Source: Rotaria socialis (Eukaryota; Rotifera; Eurotatoria; Philodinida; Philodinidae). From it: a stretch of 64,000 bases of DNA. Under the pieces are notes generated by a model. The model worked only from the letters and a program-made list of their open reading frames with translations, did no database searches and was not told where the DNA came from. A program made the position numbers and the translations under genes. Below, one piece after another: positions 36,201 through 48,568 of the stretch. Position 1 is the first letter of the stretch, and every line of letters starts with the position of its first letter. The DNA is taken from positions 124,001-188,000 of the forward strand of contig CAJNYU010000394.1 in assembly GCA_905331475.1 (NCBI GenBank). Reading direction: 5' to 3'.

Positions 36201-37735
36201 TATACAATTTCGTTGAGCGATGTGATGTCTTACACAAACAATGCTAAAAATAAATAATGTATCACTTATTATTGATTCATCTTATTTGACAAAAATAAAA
36301 TATTTCACCGCCGAATACAGAAATTTCTACTGACACTTTTGATAATTTTCAAAAAAGAGCTATGATACCAATAACTTTATAAAATTGGTATTCTAGAAAC
36401 AAGCTAATTGGAATATAATCAACCTAACATCATTTTTAAACACGTTAGACTAAACTTGATGCATAATCAGCGCATATTTATTATATCAACACTCTACAAT
36501 ACTAGTCTAGCCAAAGATTTATCTAACAAATTTTATACCATCATATTTTTACTGTGTATTTGTATTTATATCACTAAACAATTCAGTAAACTTTCATGCA
36601 GAACTAGGGTAAAATGAAAGTGAACATTCCGATTTTCTACAGGAATATATCAAAAATATGAGCATAACTTGAAACGTGCTATCAATTTACACTGATGACA
36701 AGTAGTTTTAGTACAGTTGCATTAGTACAGAGAAAATTGTACTTTTTTCTCTAATTTATTTTGTGAAAGAGCAGAAAAAGTTTGTTATCTTCTATCTATC
36801 ACATTTTTCAATATGCCACCAGTGAATTAAAAGCTAGTAATTGGCTGCTTTTTATGTTCTATTAAATGAAACACTGTTTCATTTAAATATATGTCATAGT
36901 TGATGTTCTCCTGTGAACTATTGATTGTTAGTCTAACGACTTTATTCGATGGATATGCATAGCGCACTCCTCTTTCAAATAACTATTAAGACAAACAATA
37001 TCTTGGTTGATTGAGACTTATCATATGGGAGACATATTTTCATTATTGATATATTTATTTTTGTGCGTAGAATCATACAAAGACAAAAGGGATTGTCTAG
37101 TAGACTGATTGATCATTCAGTATTGTTTTTTTTCTGTTTTTATGAGATATGCTCATAATATAAATTCTCTTTTTCTTTTGAATATTTATTTAAATTTATT
37201 TTATGGCTTAATGAGATGAAGCCTCCAGAACATTCCTCAATAAATTTGTTTACGAAGAGCATGTGTCCTCGACAATATGATAAGAAGAATAGAAATATTT
37301 AGAAATTTACAATCGAAAATTTTCTCTATTACCTATCGAATAGTAACATACAACTAATATTTTCAACAGCACAATTAATTGTTTTGATTATATTCCGTAG
37401 CAATGCACTTCTTTATGTCAATGTTTGATCATGAATATGTTTCATAGTCTCTTTGTAAAGTATCGACTAGATACAATCATAAATGGATTTATGAGCGAGG
37501 CGAACATTCAATTGATATACTACGTAGTAGAATGATTTTCGTTATAAGTTTGCTCGAGAAGATAGAGAAAGAATTGTTGAAAAAGACAAATCAAAAGCTA
37601 CGCATATTTTAATAGAATTTTAATAGAATTTTAGCAAAAGAATATTAGTGTCCAAAGTATTCAAAAGTAATAACAAGAATGAGCAAAATAAAAAAATCGA
37701 CAAGAAAAATGCGTAATTATTAATTATATCACAAT
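36201..37735. other. Intergenic between convergent iGluR and TRPM genes
   Basis: The 3' ends of both genes face this 1.5-kb AT-rich spacer. A short direct repeat of AATAGAATTTT lies near 37610-37632. No exon recognised. Confidence 0.45.
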
Positions 37736-40700
37736 TTACTCGTCAGATGGTGTTAGATCTAAAATAAAATAAAAGCTTAAAAATGAACTAAAAACTATAT
37801 AATTAAATAATCGTACCTGTGGTTGTTCGTGATGATTTCAGCTTAGGTTTTGGCTCTTTCGACATCTTAACACGCTCCATAGCATCCATCATCCATTGCA
37901 TACATCGGTTCATCTACAACGAAAATATTGAATAGATAAAGTTTTTTTTAACAAGTATTTCATTTGATCTAACTTCTTCAGCATATGTACGAAGATCTCC
38001 GACAGATCTTTTAATTGATGCTATTTCATCAGTAATTGCTTTGACATCTACATTTGGCGATGCTAATGAAGTGTTCATTGTATCGAATGCTGTTTGTGGA
38101 ATTTCCTGACGTGCCGCTGATGGTACAAGAGCTGCTGATGATGATGGTTGACCAGAAACTATGGTTCTCGCATAAAGATTTGTTGCGTAGCTTTCAAATT
38201 CTGACCATTCTCTATCTATTTCTCGATTAGCTGCAACCATTTCTAGAAATAAAATAAATTAAAAGTGTACACCTTTATTTTTAGCTTCAAATATTTTAAT
38301 TTACTAAATATTTTTGTTCGTCTTCTTCTCATTTTTGAATGATCTACATTAGATACGTGTCGTGAAATTAGTTTAAAAAGCTCCACAACATGGGTGATTA
38401 TAATAAACGGAGGAAACAATGGTGGCCGATCAAAGTATTCACGAATTAATCCGTATCGATCATAACGCCAAACGAGATCAGTTTGAGTTTGAACTGCATT
38501 AAACGTAAAACTAAAATGAAATCCTTCTATTTCTTATTTTAGAAAATGAAATGGCCACGTACCTAAACATTGCAATAAGTAGATTGATAAGAAGAACATT
38601 AACAAATAGCATATGAAAAGCTAATAATACTTGTGTAGCAATGGATGTAGAATAATCGGGATTTTCTATAAAGAAAAGATTTAATATAGAATTTTTTTAT
38701 TCAAAAACTAAATACGATCAAGTGCTCCTATTTCTGTATCGGTTGCTCCATACATAAGATAGTAAGTCGGATACAGAATATGTCGAAAGATTGATCGCCC
38801 ATCGAACGTTAAATAATCATTCTGCGTTGGATCATCAAATGAATACATAGATCGAGAAGCAACACCATACCCAATCATAGCAATTAAAATAATATATATG
38901 AAGAAAAATAAATCGATTAGCTAAAAATATAAATCAAAACAAACGCAAATGAAATAATATGTTTTAAAATACCATTTTCCGTATCATGACAAGTTTGGGT
39001 CCCATTTGTCGTGCAACACCAAGGAAACTTAATGATCTAATATACCAAATCTCAAGGTCATAAGCAAAAATAATTTTTGCGGCTGATAATTCTTCATTGG
39101 TAGATGCATATGCAAAACGAAGAATAAGACCAATATAAAAAAGAACATACGGCCCAATACGGATTAAACTAAAAGATGGGTTTTTTATAAAATAATTCGT
39201 GAACTTTCCAGGTATTGATCGACTCTCTTGACAGAGGAACTATGAACAAGAAAATGTACAATTCGATAATACGGATATTTAGAGTGAATTACTTGTCGAA
39301 CATCTTCAAAAAGCATTGTTGTTACAACAATAATCACTAATATTTCTGTCCAATGTATACTTGGAACTCCATCTGTTGGCAGATTGAAATCAAATAATAA
39401 GAAATAAGAAAAGAGCAAGAGAAAAAATATATAGCTAACGACATTATAAGAAAATTTAATAAAGGGAGATTCATGAAAGTCTTTTAAGTGACGAAAGCGA
39501 TTCGACCATTTTTTTGAACAACAATTTTGTTTCCATACATGACCATCAGAATAGTTAATACCATAACTATGTAATCTAAATATGATACGTCAGATGAAAT
39601 TGATATTATAAATCGTCTTATGGTGTAACCAAAAAAATCTAATATATGACAGAAGCTATTAGGAAGAGGAAAGATGAAGTTATAGAGAGAAATCTTCGAT
39701 AAAAAAATTTAACTTTCATTTTGTAAGAAATATAAGATCCGATAGGATCGTTTTTGTATTCTCCAAAACATGTTGAAGCCCATTTTAGAATGAAATCAAA
39801 AGTGCAATTGCTGATGATATTTTTTGCTTTCATTTTACAACAACCTACAATCAATTTTTCAATTGATATTCATAGCAATATTGCCTAATACTACAGAACT
39901 TTATTTGTCAACCACTTCGATGAATGATGAATACGGGCGATGCTCAAAAGACTGCTAAAGAGCTGTTACAAAACAATGCCTCGTGTTATTATTAGAATTC
40001 GTCGCTATCTTGTTTCTAATATAGAATTTACATTCTTTGTAAACAAGGAAAAAAGTAGCATAATACTCGGCTTGATTACTAACTTAAGTTAATATTTACC
40101 TCCGAGTTGTTTTTCGTAATAATGATTTTTCATCTTGTTCTGTTTCATTAACAGTCATTTCATAATTTTTTTTCCTATCATTATCAAAATTCGCTGAATC
40201 TGATTTATTTTCACGAAATTTAATAAGAAATGGTGCTAATAAACCAAATGTAAAAATACTCAATAATACTTGACCACGTTCACGTAATGTAAATTGAAAT
40301 GGTTTCATTTTATCAAACCAAATATTATTTAAAAGTTGATCACAGCATGGTTGACCAACAAAATCTTTATCATCAGCATCAACGGCTACCTGAAGATAAA
40401 AGCAAAGGAAAACAATGTAACTTTTCTTTCTTGATTTTGAATCTTACTTGAAGGCATGAAACACCGCCGAATATGTAAATACGTCGAATAGCAATTTCGC
40501 AAGCCTTTTCTTCGTCATAGTTATAGCAACACTTTAAAGATTCAATAGCATACTGTTCAAACTGTTCAGCTTGAGAATGTAGAACTTCCTTTGATTCGTT
40601 ATCGGTAGCGAATTCTTTAAAAGATTTAAGTATTTTGGATGCTATTAATGCAGCACATATACGTGTCTGCATATGACTTATAATAACCTTGCACATTTCA

Positions 40701-43229
40701 ATTCGATTGGTTAATATTGACCAGAAAAATAAATCCCGATAAACATATTCGCGAACTTCTTTTTGAGCTTCTTCCGGGTCAGGTACTTCAGAATCATCGT
40801 CAATATAGTCTCGACATAAAGTTGTACGACTATCCGAAACACGTGCCGTCGACAATCGACAACACCTTCCAAATTGTTCCCACAAGCTACCTGATGCAGC
40901 AGTATATATTGATTTGACATAATCACCTATTAAATTTTTCAATATTATATCAAGATCTTCTCTAGAACTGATGGGCTTGTTATCATAACATCTGCTGAGT
41001 AAATAAAGACGTTCCCTCTAGAGAAAAAATGCAGCAATTCGTTATGAACTAAATCATTGATTATTTTGTTCTTATCTTACACTTTTCTTGTCGTCATATC
41101 CATATAGTTTCTCTAACTGATGCCATTTTAATTCCCATGGTTGATTGATTTTCTTTTGATAAAATATTTGAGCTAAATCAAAATTTAATTTGATAAAAGT
41201 ATTGACAAACTGTGGCCGATCAAGTATGAGTGCTTCCAAGAATAGTTTCTCTTTAACTGCTGCCTAAAATATTAAGATTTAAAAATAAGAAAATTTTTCT
41301 TCAAGTATCTTCGTAACTTACATTAAGATCATTTAAATCATCTTTAATTATATGATCTTTCGCTACTTCAATAGCATTCCAAGCCAATGCTAAATTTAAT
41401 AACTGCTCTCGATCAACTACTGTATTTTTTTCTAAGCTTTTCTCTTGTTTTGCTAGAAAGAAAAATATTCATTTAGATTTAAATTGAATTTAATCTACCT
41501 TCTATAATAGCTTCAAAAATGGTATCATCTAATGGTTGATCACTATCAAGACTATATATTCGGATTTTAGATCTAACAGCTGGTTGTAAACAATAAAGAA
41601 AATATTTAAATAAACGATCCATTTCTTCTTTTGACGTTTTAGATCCTTTTGATATTTCTTTTAAACCATCATATATTTCATCTTCATAAGAATGAAATTT
41701 TGTTTTTAATCTTGAAAAATAATTCGTAATCAATCGTTACATTAAAAAAATAATAACACATTAATATGTTACTTTTCAACATGATCCGGTTCTTTGACGT
41801 CGATTACTTGTTTCCAATTAGTATCACTATCATCTTTCACGCTTCGGTAAATCATCGATTCTGTACGAGTAAGAAACTTAGCGAGAAGATTAGGTACTCG
41901 ACCACTACCCTATACAGACAATATTTTATTAATTGTATATCTTTGACATAAAGGAAAATACTAACATCAATCAATATTACTGGTATACCATTAGAAAGAT
42001 CCTTGTAAATCGTTGTTAATGTATCGGGACCACCCTCAACGACAACAGTCACAACAGGAACTTAAATGAAATATTGATAAGCTATGAAAAATTAAAATTA
42101 TGTCAAAATTACCATTTTCGTTTTTGTAAGATGAAGCTTCAATGACAAATCTTGTTCGATAATCTCCAATATCGTATCCAAAATACGTTCCATCATCAAG
42201 TAATAGAAAATGTGTATGATTAGGTTCGAGTTCTTGTTCACCTTTCGTATTTTTTGCTTTTCGTGTCGCTACATCTAGATCAGGTTTATTTGAAATATTC
42301 TTCTAAAAACAAACATATGGGAATCAATAAGGAAAACGGAAACTGTTTTCAAAAATTTACCAATATAAGTGATTCTCTATGTTTAGCTGCACCCCACTTC
42401 GAGCAACCAATAGCAATAATACGACTTCGCGGATTAGTTACTTTATGATCATGAATAGCTTCACCAACAAGTTGTACAACTCCTGTTTTAAATCCTGTTG
42501 TTACAATCCAACCATCTTTAGAAAACATTTTAATTAGATTTATTTTTTACATATTTTTCTTTTCCCCATTCTTGCTGTTTTTACCTGCTCTCAATGCTGC
42601 TTGAATAATACCTTTAATGAATTCTCTTTCTAGTCGTTCGTTTAGTTTAAAATATTTAGCTCCTCCAATTATACACATAATTAATTTTGGCTCTTTCGTT
42701 TTCCATACATCATACATTAAACTAGCAAGAATTTTTGGTTGTGTTTCAATGTCACATCGAATATAATGCGCATGAGTACTTGGTATATATCCATATGCAT
42801 TATTATAAGCAGATTTCGTATGTTTTTTTCGATCCCATTTAGAATCATTTCCATCCGTAGCATCCCAAGAATGCTCACGACGAAGACGTTTACAACCACA
42901 TGGAATATTGTTTGCATTTCTATCAGCAAGATTTCGTTTATATTATTATTCACAGAGGTGAGAGTTGATATTTCTTTTATAACATACCCATCACTAGTTG
43001 CTGACAAATTTGGAATAAATGTAGTGCATGTTCGTCGCTTTATGTTAAGTTCGTGATGAATCGCTCTAGTCCAATCTCCAGCAGCTTGTGGTCCAAACTG
43101 GTTTAGAAAAAGAAAAGAATTGTCTATATGGCACGAAGAAAATAATTCGAAAATTACGAGATTCAATTTATATTCGATGTCTTTATTCTTATCGGATGCA
43201 TCAATAGGTGTGAGAGACTTGGTTGCCAT
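37736..43229 (-). CDS. TRPM-family cation channel
   Basis: Twenty exons join in frame to about 1310 residues. Exons, 5' to 3': 43229-43158, 43097-42988, 42919-42585, 42515-42361, 42302-42113, 42060-41966, 41909-41773, 41710-41499, 41452-41322, 41263-41081, 41017-40448, 40389-40100, 39575-39293, 39239-38973, 38920-38716, 38665-38563, 38510-38305, 38242-37974, 37913-37817, 37758-37736. The N-terminus has the TRPM homology region (KLIMCIIGGAKYF, ADGWIVTTGFKTGVV, PVVTVVVEGGPDT), followed by YVYRDLFFWSILTNRIEMC. S1-S4 run through HWTEILVIIVVTTMLFEDVRQ to DLEIWYIRSLSFLGV; the pore exon contains HILYPTYYLMYGATD; S6 and the TRP box give LLINLLIAMFSFTFNAV then LVWRYDRYGLIREYFDRPP. The C-terminus is a short predicted coiled coil (DEIASIKRSVGDLRTYAEEV); no NUDT9 or alpha-kinase domain follows. 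It would form a tetrameric Ca2+/cation channel at the plasma membrane. Confidence 0.93.
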
Positions 43230-43692
43230 AATCTACATTTGCTAGAAAATCTATCTTATGTGAACATCAATGAAATGCCGTCAGTATTTAATGTTTTAAA
43301 TCATCAACACACGTCACTGTTGTCAAAATACAATCAAACCTAACTACATCGGCATATTCTTCCTCTACGCAGCAGCCTCCTGTTATTAGAAACTATCCGA
43401 GATGTTGAACAAAAAGAAAAAAGAGGTCGCGCATTTGGTGACATTTTTTTTGTTTACTCTCCATAGGTATATTTTTTCTGAGAATGAAAATTATTAATAT
43501 GAAAACAATGTTTTTACTTGAATATAGCGTAATTAATGAGTGCAGGTATTTATTTTGTTACAAAACTTGTATACTATATAATCTAGACATGATTGCTTCA
43601 ACATAAAAATAATTTAAGCAAAGCAAAGCAAAGCAAAATCAACAACAAGGAAACTAAGAATTTATTTTAAAATAGATTAGAGATATAAAAGT
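43230..43692. other. Intergenic spacer
   Basis: Upstream of the TRPM start and downstream of the Dabb gene. Contains a small AAGCA pentamer run at about 43616-43637. Nothing else seen. Confidence 0.5.
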
Positions 43693-44025
43693 TTATTTTG
43701 ACCAAAATGCGAGCACAATTTTATTATCAACTATTCCTTGTTGAAGTTTAACAAAAGCTTTGTGATCATCATGAGCTATGTATGTATCTCGATCTTGTTC
43801 ATTGTCGAAAGTTAATAAGAAAGCATGAGTAAAACCTTGATTCAAATTTTCTTTTCCAACATGTGTTCCACTTTCAAATTGTCGCACTTGCGGTACTTTG
43901 ACAGTTGCTAATGCTCGAAATTCACGTTCAATTTTAGCAACATCTGCTGGACTTGCAGTATCTTTGAATTTAAAGAGAACCACATGGCGAAGACTTTGAG
44001 CACCGTTGACTGCACGACGAAGCAT
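43693..44025 (-). CDS. Dabb (stress-responsive A/B barrel) domain protein
   Basis: An uninterrupted frame of 110 residues that is almost entirely one Dabb domain (PF07876), a ferredoxin-like alpha/beta barrel that dimerises. Family marks: SLRHVVLFKFKDTAS at the N-terminus, the central FESGTHVGKENLNQGFTHAFLL, and the AHDDHKAFV segment with the conserved His residues before the C-terminal strand IVLAFWSK. Members are known from plants (stress-induced) and bacteria, where some act as small oxygenases, cyclases or decarboxylases; the activity here cannot be deduced. The first 10 residues (MLRRAVNGAQ) are basic and short, possibly a weak mitochondrial or simple leader. No intron. Start is the first ATG, with stops close upstream. 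Confidence 0.87.
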   Translation of the reverse strand: MLRRAVNGAQSLRHVVLFKFKDTASPADVAKIEREFRALATVKVPQVRQFESGTHVGKENLNQGFTHAFLLTFDNEQDRDTYIAHDDHKAFVKLQQGIVDNKIVLAFWSK

Positions 44026-44927
44026 TATCCGTAATAAGTTTAGAATGAAGAAAGGTTAAAATTTTGGCATTTCGTCTTTTTTCTTCTCAATTCAAATGTA
44101 AGATAAGAAATAAAAAAAAGCAATAAACGATAGAAAATAGCATATCGTGTAATAAGAGAAGATGTTTTTTTTTATCATTTCTTCTTACTCTTTTGACTAA
44201 AATCAATAATTCCACCGATTACACTTTGTGGATTTACTGTATTATCATGTAAACTACAGACAAAAAAAGACTTCCTATACCCTTATCTGTAAATCGATTT
44301 GTATTCATATAGTTATTATTATTATTATTATTATTACGGATAATAACCCACAGTAACCTGAAAGATTTCTATGCTCATTTTTCAATTATTTTCTAGTCCA
44401 TAAAATTATTTTTATAAGAATTTCATTAGTGTATCGGCTTGGATTAAATGAAAAATACTAATAGTTTGGTCGTTGATTTCATTTGAGTTTATATCCTAAA
44501 TTTAAAATAAGAGAATATGTTTCTTCATCAATAAAGTTACTAAATATACAGACTTATAATTAATTTCTTATCTAGTTGATTATATTATGTTATAAATTAG
44601 AATTGGATAATCAGACTTCGTATTGATTGTCAGGTGTGAACTCAACAATCGACGTTATGATCTGAAATAAATCGAATCGAAAGTCAATAATAATAAATAC
44701 TCAATTACACAAACAATATTGTTAGTTCATAAGCTTAATACTTTGAGTATTGAAAACTTAAAAAGTTAAGTTAAAAAAGAGTTTATCTTTACAAATGATT
44801 TAGAGAAAACATTACTTGATATTTACTTTTTTCGTTCTTTGATGATAAGAATGAATAAGCAAAAGAGCTAGTATCAAGCATATCAATTTACTATTTACTA
44901 GAATATAATGCTTTCATAATCAGAATA
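44026..44927. other. Intergenic between Dabb gene and PL8 relic
   Basis: AT-rich; contains a (TTA)8 microsatellite at 44313-44336. No exon recognised. Confidence 0.5.
44313..44336. repeat. (TTA)8 microsatellite
   Basis: Eight TTA units in the spacer upstream of the lyase pseudogene. No function suggested. Confidence 0.9.
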
Positions 44928-47190
44928 ATGAATTGTTCAAGATTAGCGTCGATTCTTCTTCTTCTATTCTCATGTCCAACATTTAATAATTGTTAATCAT
45001 TTGATGGTGATATTACTATCATTCGAGAACGTGTATTAGAAATGATAATGTGACCAACCATGAGCACTAGTTCCGATATAGTTCAAGCTGCTATTTCTTA
45101 CAATAAAAATTTGAATAGTTCATGTTATTGAAAAGATATCAATTATGCAGATAGAGGTTTAGCCAATTGGGCTACAGAAGAACATTTAAAACGAGTAAAT
45201 ACTATGATGCAAGCATTAACATATCCGAATTCTAGTGTAAGAAATGAACCACGATTAGCGATTGGCACTCATTGTGCACTCAACGTATGGTTAGTACGTG
45301 ATTGGTTGAATCGAAATTGATGGTTTAATCAAATAGGTATTCCACGTTTAGTTACTGGTCAATTATTGATGTTAGGTGATAATACAACTAATTTTGAAGT
45401 TCAGAAAATTACTGAAATATCGTTTCGTTCGGATTGGTGGGAACATAATCCAGGAACAGGAGCAAATCTCGTTTGGATGCTTCAAATAGAATTATATCGA
45501 TCTTTAGCAACAAATAATAGAACTGGTATTGAACAAGGTTTTACACGCATGTGGCAAGATATTGTTGTTTCACCATTAGGTGGGCAAGGAATACAAAATG
45601 ATTGGTCCTATCATTTTCAAAGAACACAATTATTATCAGGTGCCTATATGGACAAGATTGGACTTTCGCTATGTTTATATTTATTTTATGCACAAGAACT
45701 ATTCAATATGAACTAAATCAACAGCAAATAATAATATTTACTAATCTTCTAATACAAGGTGATGCTTGGATGATAACCAATGATAGATGGGATTGGCAAT
45801 CTATTGGTAGAGCTATTGATAGGCCAGGTACTTCTTTACATGTTGTATTTGAAGTAAATTGGATTCGATTATTAGCAGAATTCGTGAAGTAAGATAATCT
45901 TAAAATGAATTTGTTTAGTTTTGCTGATCGAATTGAAAATAAACCAGATGCTGTTTTATTAATTGGAAATAAACATTTTTATACATCTGATTATCAAGTC
46001 CATCGTCGTGCTAATTGGACAACAGCTATTAAAATGCAATCGATTTGAACTCAACCTACTGAATGTATTAATGATGAAAATCAACAAGATGAAAATTTTG
46101 GTCAAGGTGTATTAAATATCTACACTGCAAGTGCTACGGATTACCGAGAAATATTTCCTCTATTGGATTGGAAATCCATCAATGGAATCACTGTGAATCA
46201 GGATATTTCAATTGAACCTTCTTAATCTGGAGATTTCAATTGGATAAAATTAGAGTTCGTCGGAGGTGTTAGTGATAGTAGTTATGGTTAAGCAATGATG
46301 GATACTGCAACTCATAATCTTACTGTAAAGAGATCATGGCATTTTTACGATGATGCAGTTATGGCATTAGCAAGTAATTTAACAGTTTCTACTCAGAATA
46401 AAGCATGGACACCGCTTGCAAGCCGTTTATTAACAACAGGTAATGTCACTATTGGCTTTTTTAATGGTACTATCATCACGCTTTTCGACGGTATTAACTA
46501 TTCATTTCGTTATACAACGAAAACGTCAGACAATGTTCAATGAGTACATATCGGCACTAATGACATTTGTTATGTTTTACAAACACAAGAGTTCTATTCA
46601 GCATTAGGAGTAGAAATTAGTACGAAGACGGCGTCTTACAATACAATTGGACCATATAATGATAAGTTAACTAGCCGGACAGTAGCTATTTGGTTAGTCA
46701 TGGATTGGGACCGTATACTCGAACTTATAGCTATATTATTTTATCGAATGTTAAAGTTCAGTCTATGCCCGAATTAATTAAGCGTTATAATGATGACGAG
46801 ATATTTTCATGTATTTCCAATCAAGATTTGTTTCACGCAATGGCGTGGCTAACTCTACGGCGTGTATCATTCGTATTAAGGAATAATACAATGACAATGT
46901 TTTCCAGTCAAAATTCATTTTTCAAAATAAATGCTCGATTAAATGATGCCGGTGCTTATTTATTTAATGAGGCTACGAATGACCTTTCAGCCACACTTTC
47001 TCATCCAACTCGTATTAATAGAATCGTAACAATAAATATTGACAGAATTGGCTATGGGCAAGGGTGCATTGTACTATCGGATCTTACTACTAATGTTATG
47101 ATAGCTTTACCATCATCAGATCAACTTTTGGGAGCATCTGTAACAGTAACATGCAAGAAAAAACAATTAAAACTTCGTTATAAATATTAA
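44928..47190 (+). pseudogene. Decayed polysaccharide lyase family 8 gene
   Basis: Read across three frames, the sequence is a nearly full-length polysaccharide lyase of family 8 (hyaluronate/chondroitin/xanthan lyases), beginning with an ATG and a signal-peptide-like segment (SILLLLFSCPTFNN). Recognisable blocks: RGLANWATEEHL, VRNEPRLAIGTHCALNVW, WFNQIGIPRLVTGQ, NPGTGANLVWMLQ, NDWSYHFQRTQLLSGAY (catalytic His/Tyr region), DRWDWQSIGRAIDRPG, ANWTTAIKMQS, SFRYTTKTSD, and a beta-sandwich C-terminus. It is interrupted by nine in-frame stops (44994 TAA, 45051 TGA, 45129 TGA, 45318 TGA, 45890 TAA, 46046 TGA, 46223 TAA, 46289 TAA, 46541 TGA) and by frame changes near 45647 (an extra AT) and near 46694. 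No intron structure rescues these. Family members eliminate acidic polysaccharides outside the cell. Bacteria and fungi carry the family, so this is probably a transferred gene that has since died. Confidence 0.85.
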
Positions 47191-48515
47191 TCTGCTTGAA
47201 TTCTTTTTACTTGTGATTCAGATTATAAACTAAATAAATAGACTACAGAGAGTTCAAACAGAACGATTTTTTTTCACAATTAGATATTTTGTATTTATTT
47301 TTTATTTTTTAACCATATAATGATTGTTGTGATTTTTATTATTAGATTCGTTTATTAGTTCGTATTCTATATTTGCTTTTTTTTTATTCAAATGAAACTT
47401 GATAATAGTCAACGAATATACAGTACTATATAAACATAAATAAACTAAACTAGAAAAGATTTAAGCAAGTATTACTAATTAATCCATGTATAAAAAATGA
47501 TTTCTATCAATCAATAATTAATGCATATTGCTGAATAGGATCATGCTTATGTATTATTATGTGTAGTAGAAATAGAATAATAATCACAAGTTCTGGTACA
47601 TATGTATATTTATCTAATTATTTCTTTTAACTAGAACATGGTTACTTGGAGCTGAAAGCCATAGAAATAAACGTTGTTCCCAAAAATAAATAGCTATTAT
47701 TTCAACACAAAAACTTGCTCAGATGTTACAGCTATATATTGGTGTTGTATATTTGACAAAAAGATTAGAATATTTTAGAATAGAAAATAGGTATTTTCAG
47801 AATAATTCCAGTCCAGTGATTATTTCAAGATAGCGATTCCAGTCAGAGAACTAACAATTATCAATTATGTATCGATTGGATTGAATTTGACTTTTTCTTG
47901 ACCTTTATTTTTGAACATCAACTCTTTATCGATCAGAATTGAAAATAAACATGTTCGTATGATAGTTTATTGTTCTTGATGAAAAAAAAGATGCTTCTCG
48001 ATTACTTCGTAGTAAATTTTTCATTATAGATCATTGAACCCATTGATATTAATAGTTTTTGAGTATCACACGAAAAATTTTATCGTGATGCTGACACATT
48101 TAGATGTGATTGTTGGTGCTAAATACTATTCACCATGAATATCCAAGAAGAAAAAGGAATGTTGGCCAAAACTGGATATGTTTAGACCATAAGAGTATTA
48201 AAATTATATCAATATTGCCTAACTTAATACAGTAGTATCTATTCTGGTGAAAGGATGCCTTTAAAAAAATAGTTTAATCTAATTTTGTAATTCAGCATCT
48301 TTTAAATGAATTAAATATCTCAATGAAAAAGTGTTCTGTGTTTTAATTCAATATATTATCACTTTTAACAAATGACTATCAATGAATTTATCGACCTGTC
48401 TAATTAATTTGAACGCAATCTATAATTGATAAGTACTTATCAATTAATTGAAAGAGTATATACGAGCTGGGAATGACGATAAGTGACAAGAAAAAAGTTA
48501 GCTTAAAAAATATCT

Positions 48516-48568
48516 TGGGTGTGGTGTGAGTGAGAAGAGAGATAAAAACATCCACACCCACACCCACA
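48516..48568. repeat. Two facing telomere-like tracts (TGTGGG type)
   Basis: A G/T tract, TGGGTGTGGTGTG (48516-48528), is followed 23 nt later by a C/A tract, CCACACCCACACCCACA (48552-48568), which is two and a half units of CCCACA, the complement of TGTGGG. The two form an imperfect inverted repeat that extends into flanking AAAATAT. TGTGGG is the telomeric repeat I recall for bdelloid rotifers. The tracts are too short to be a functional telomere. Confidence 0.55.

Noticed and set aside
39169..39204. Apparent 36-bp intron and frame break between TRPM S2 and S3
   Set aside because: The break came from a wrong intron choice. Using donor GTAATT after VRQ (39291-39292) and acceptor CATAG (39240-39241) gives a continuous frame through the S2-S3 linker.
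39639..39854. 71-codon open frame (-) inside the 524-bp TRPM intron 12
   Set aside because: The flanking exons join in frame across it and the reading matches no family; it is intronic.
45890..45895. GTAAGA at the in-frame stop of the PL8 gene as a donor, implying a spliced intact gene
   Set aside because: No matching acceptor in frame was found, and eight other stops plus two frame changes remain.
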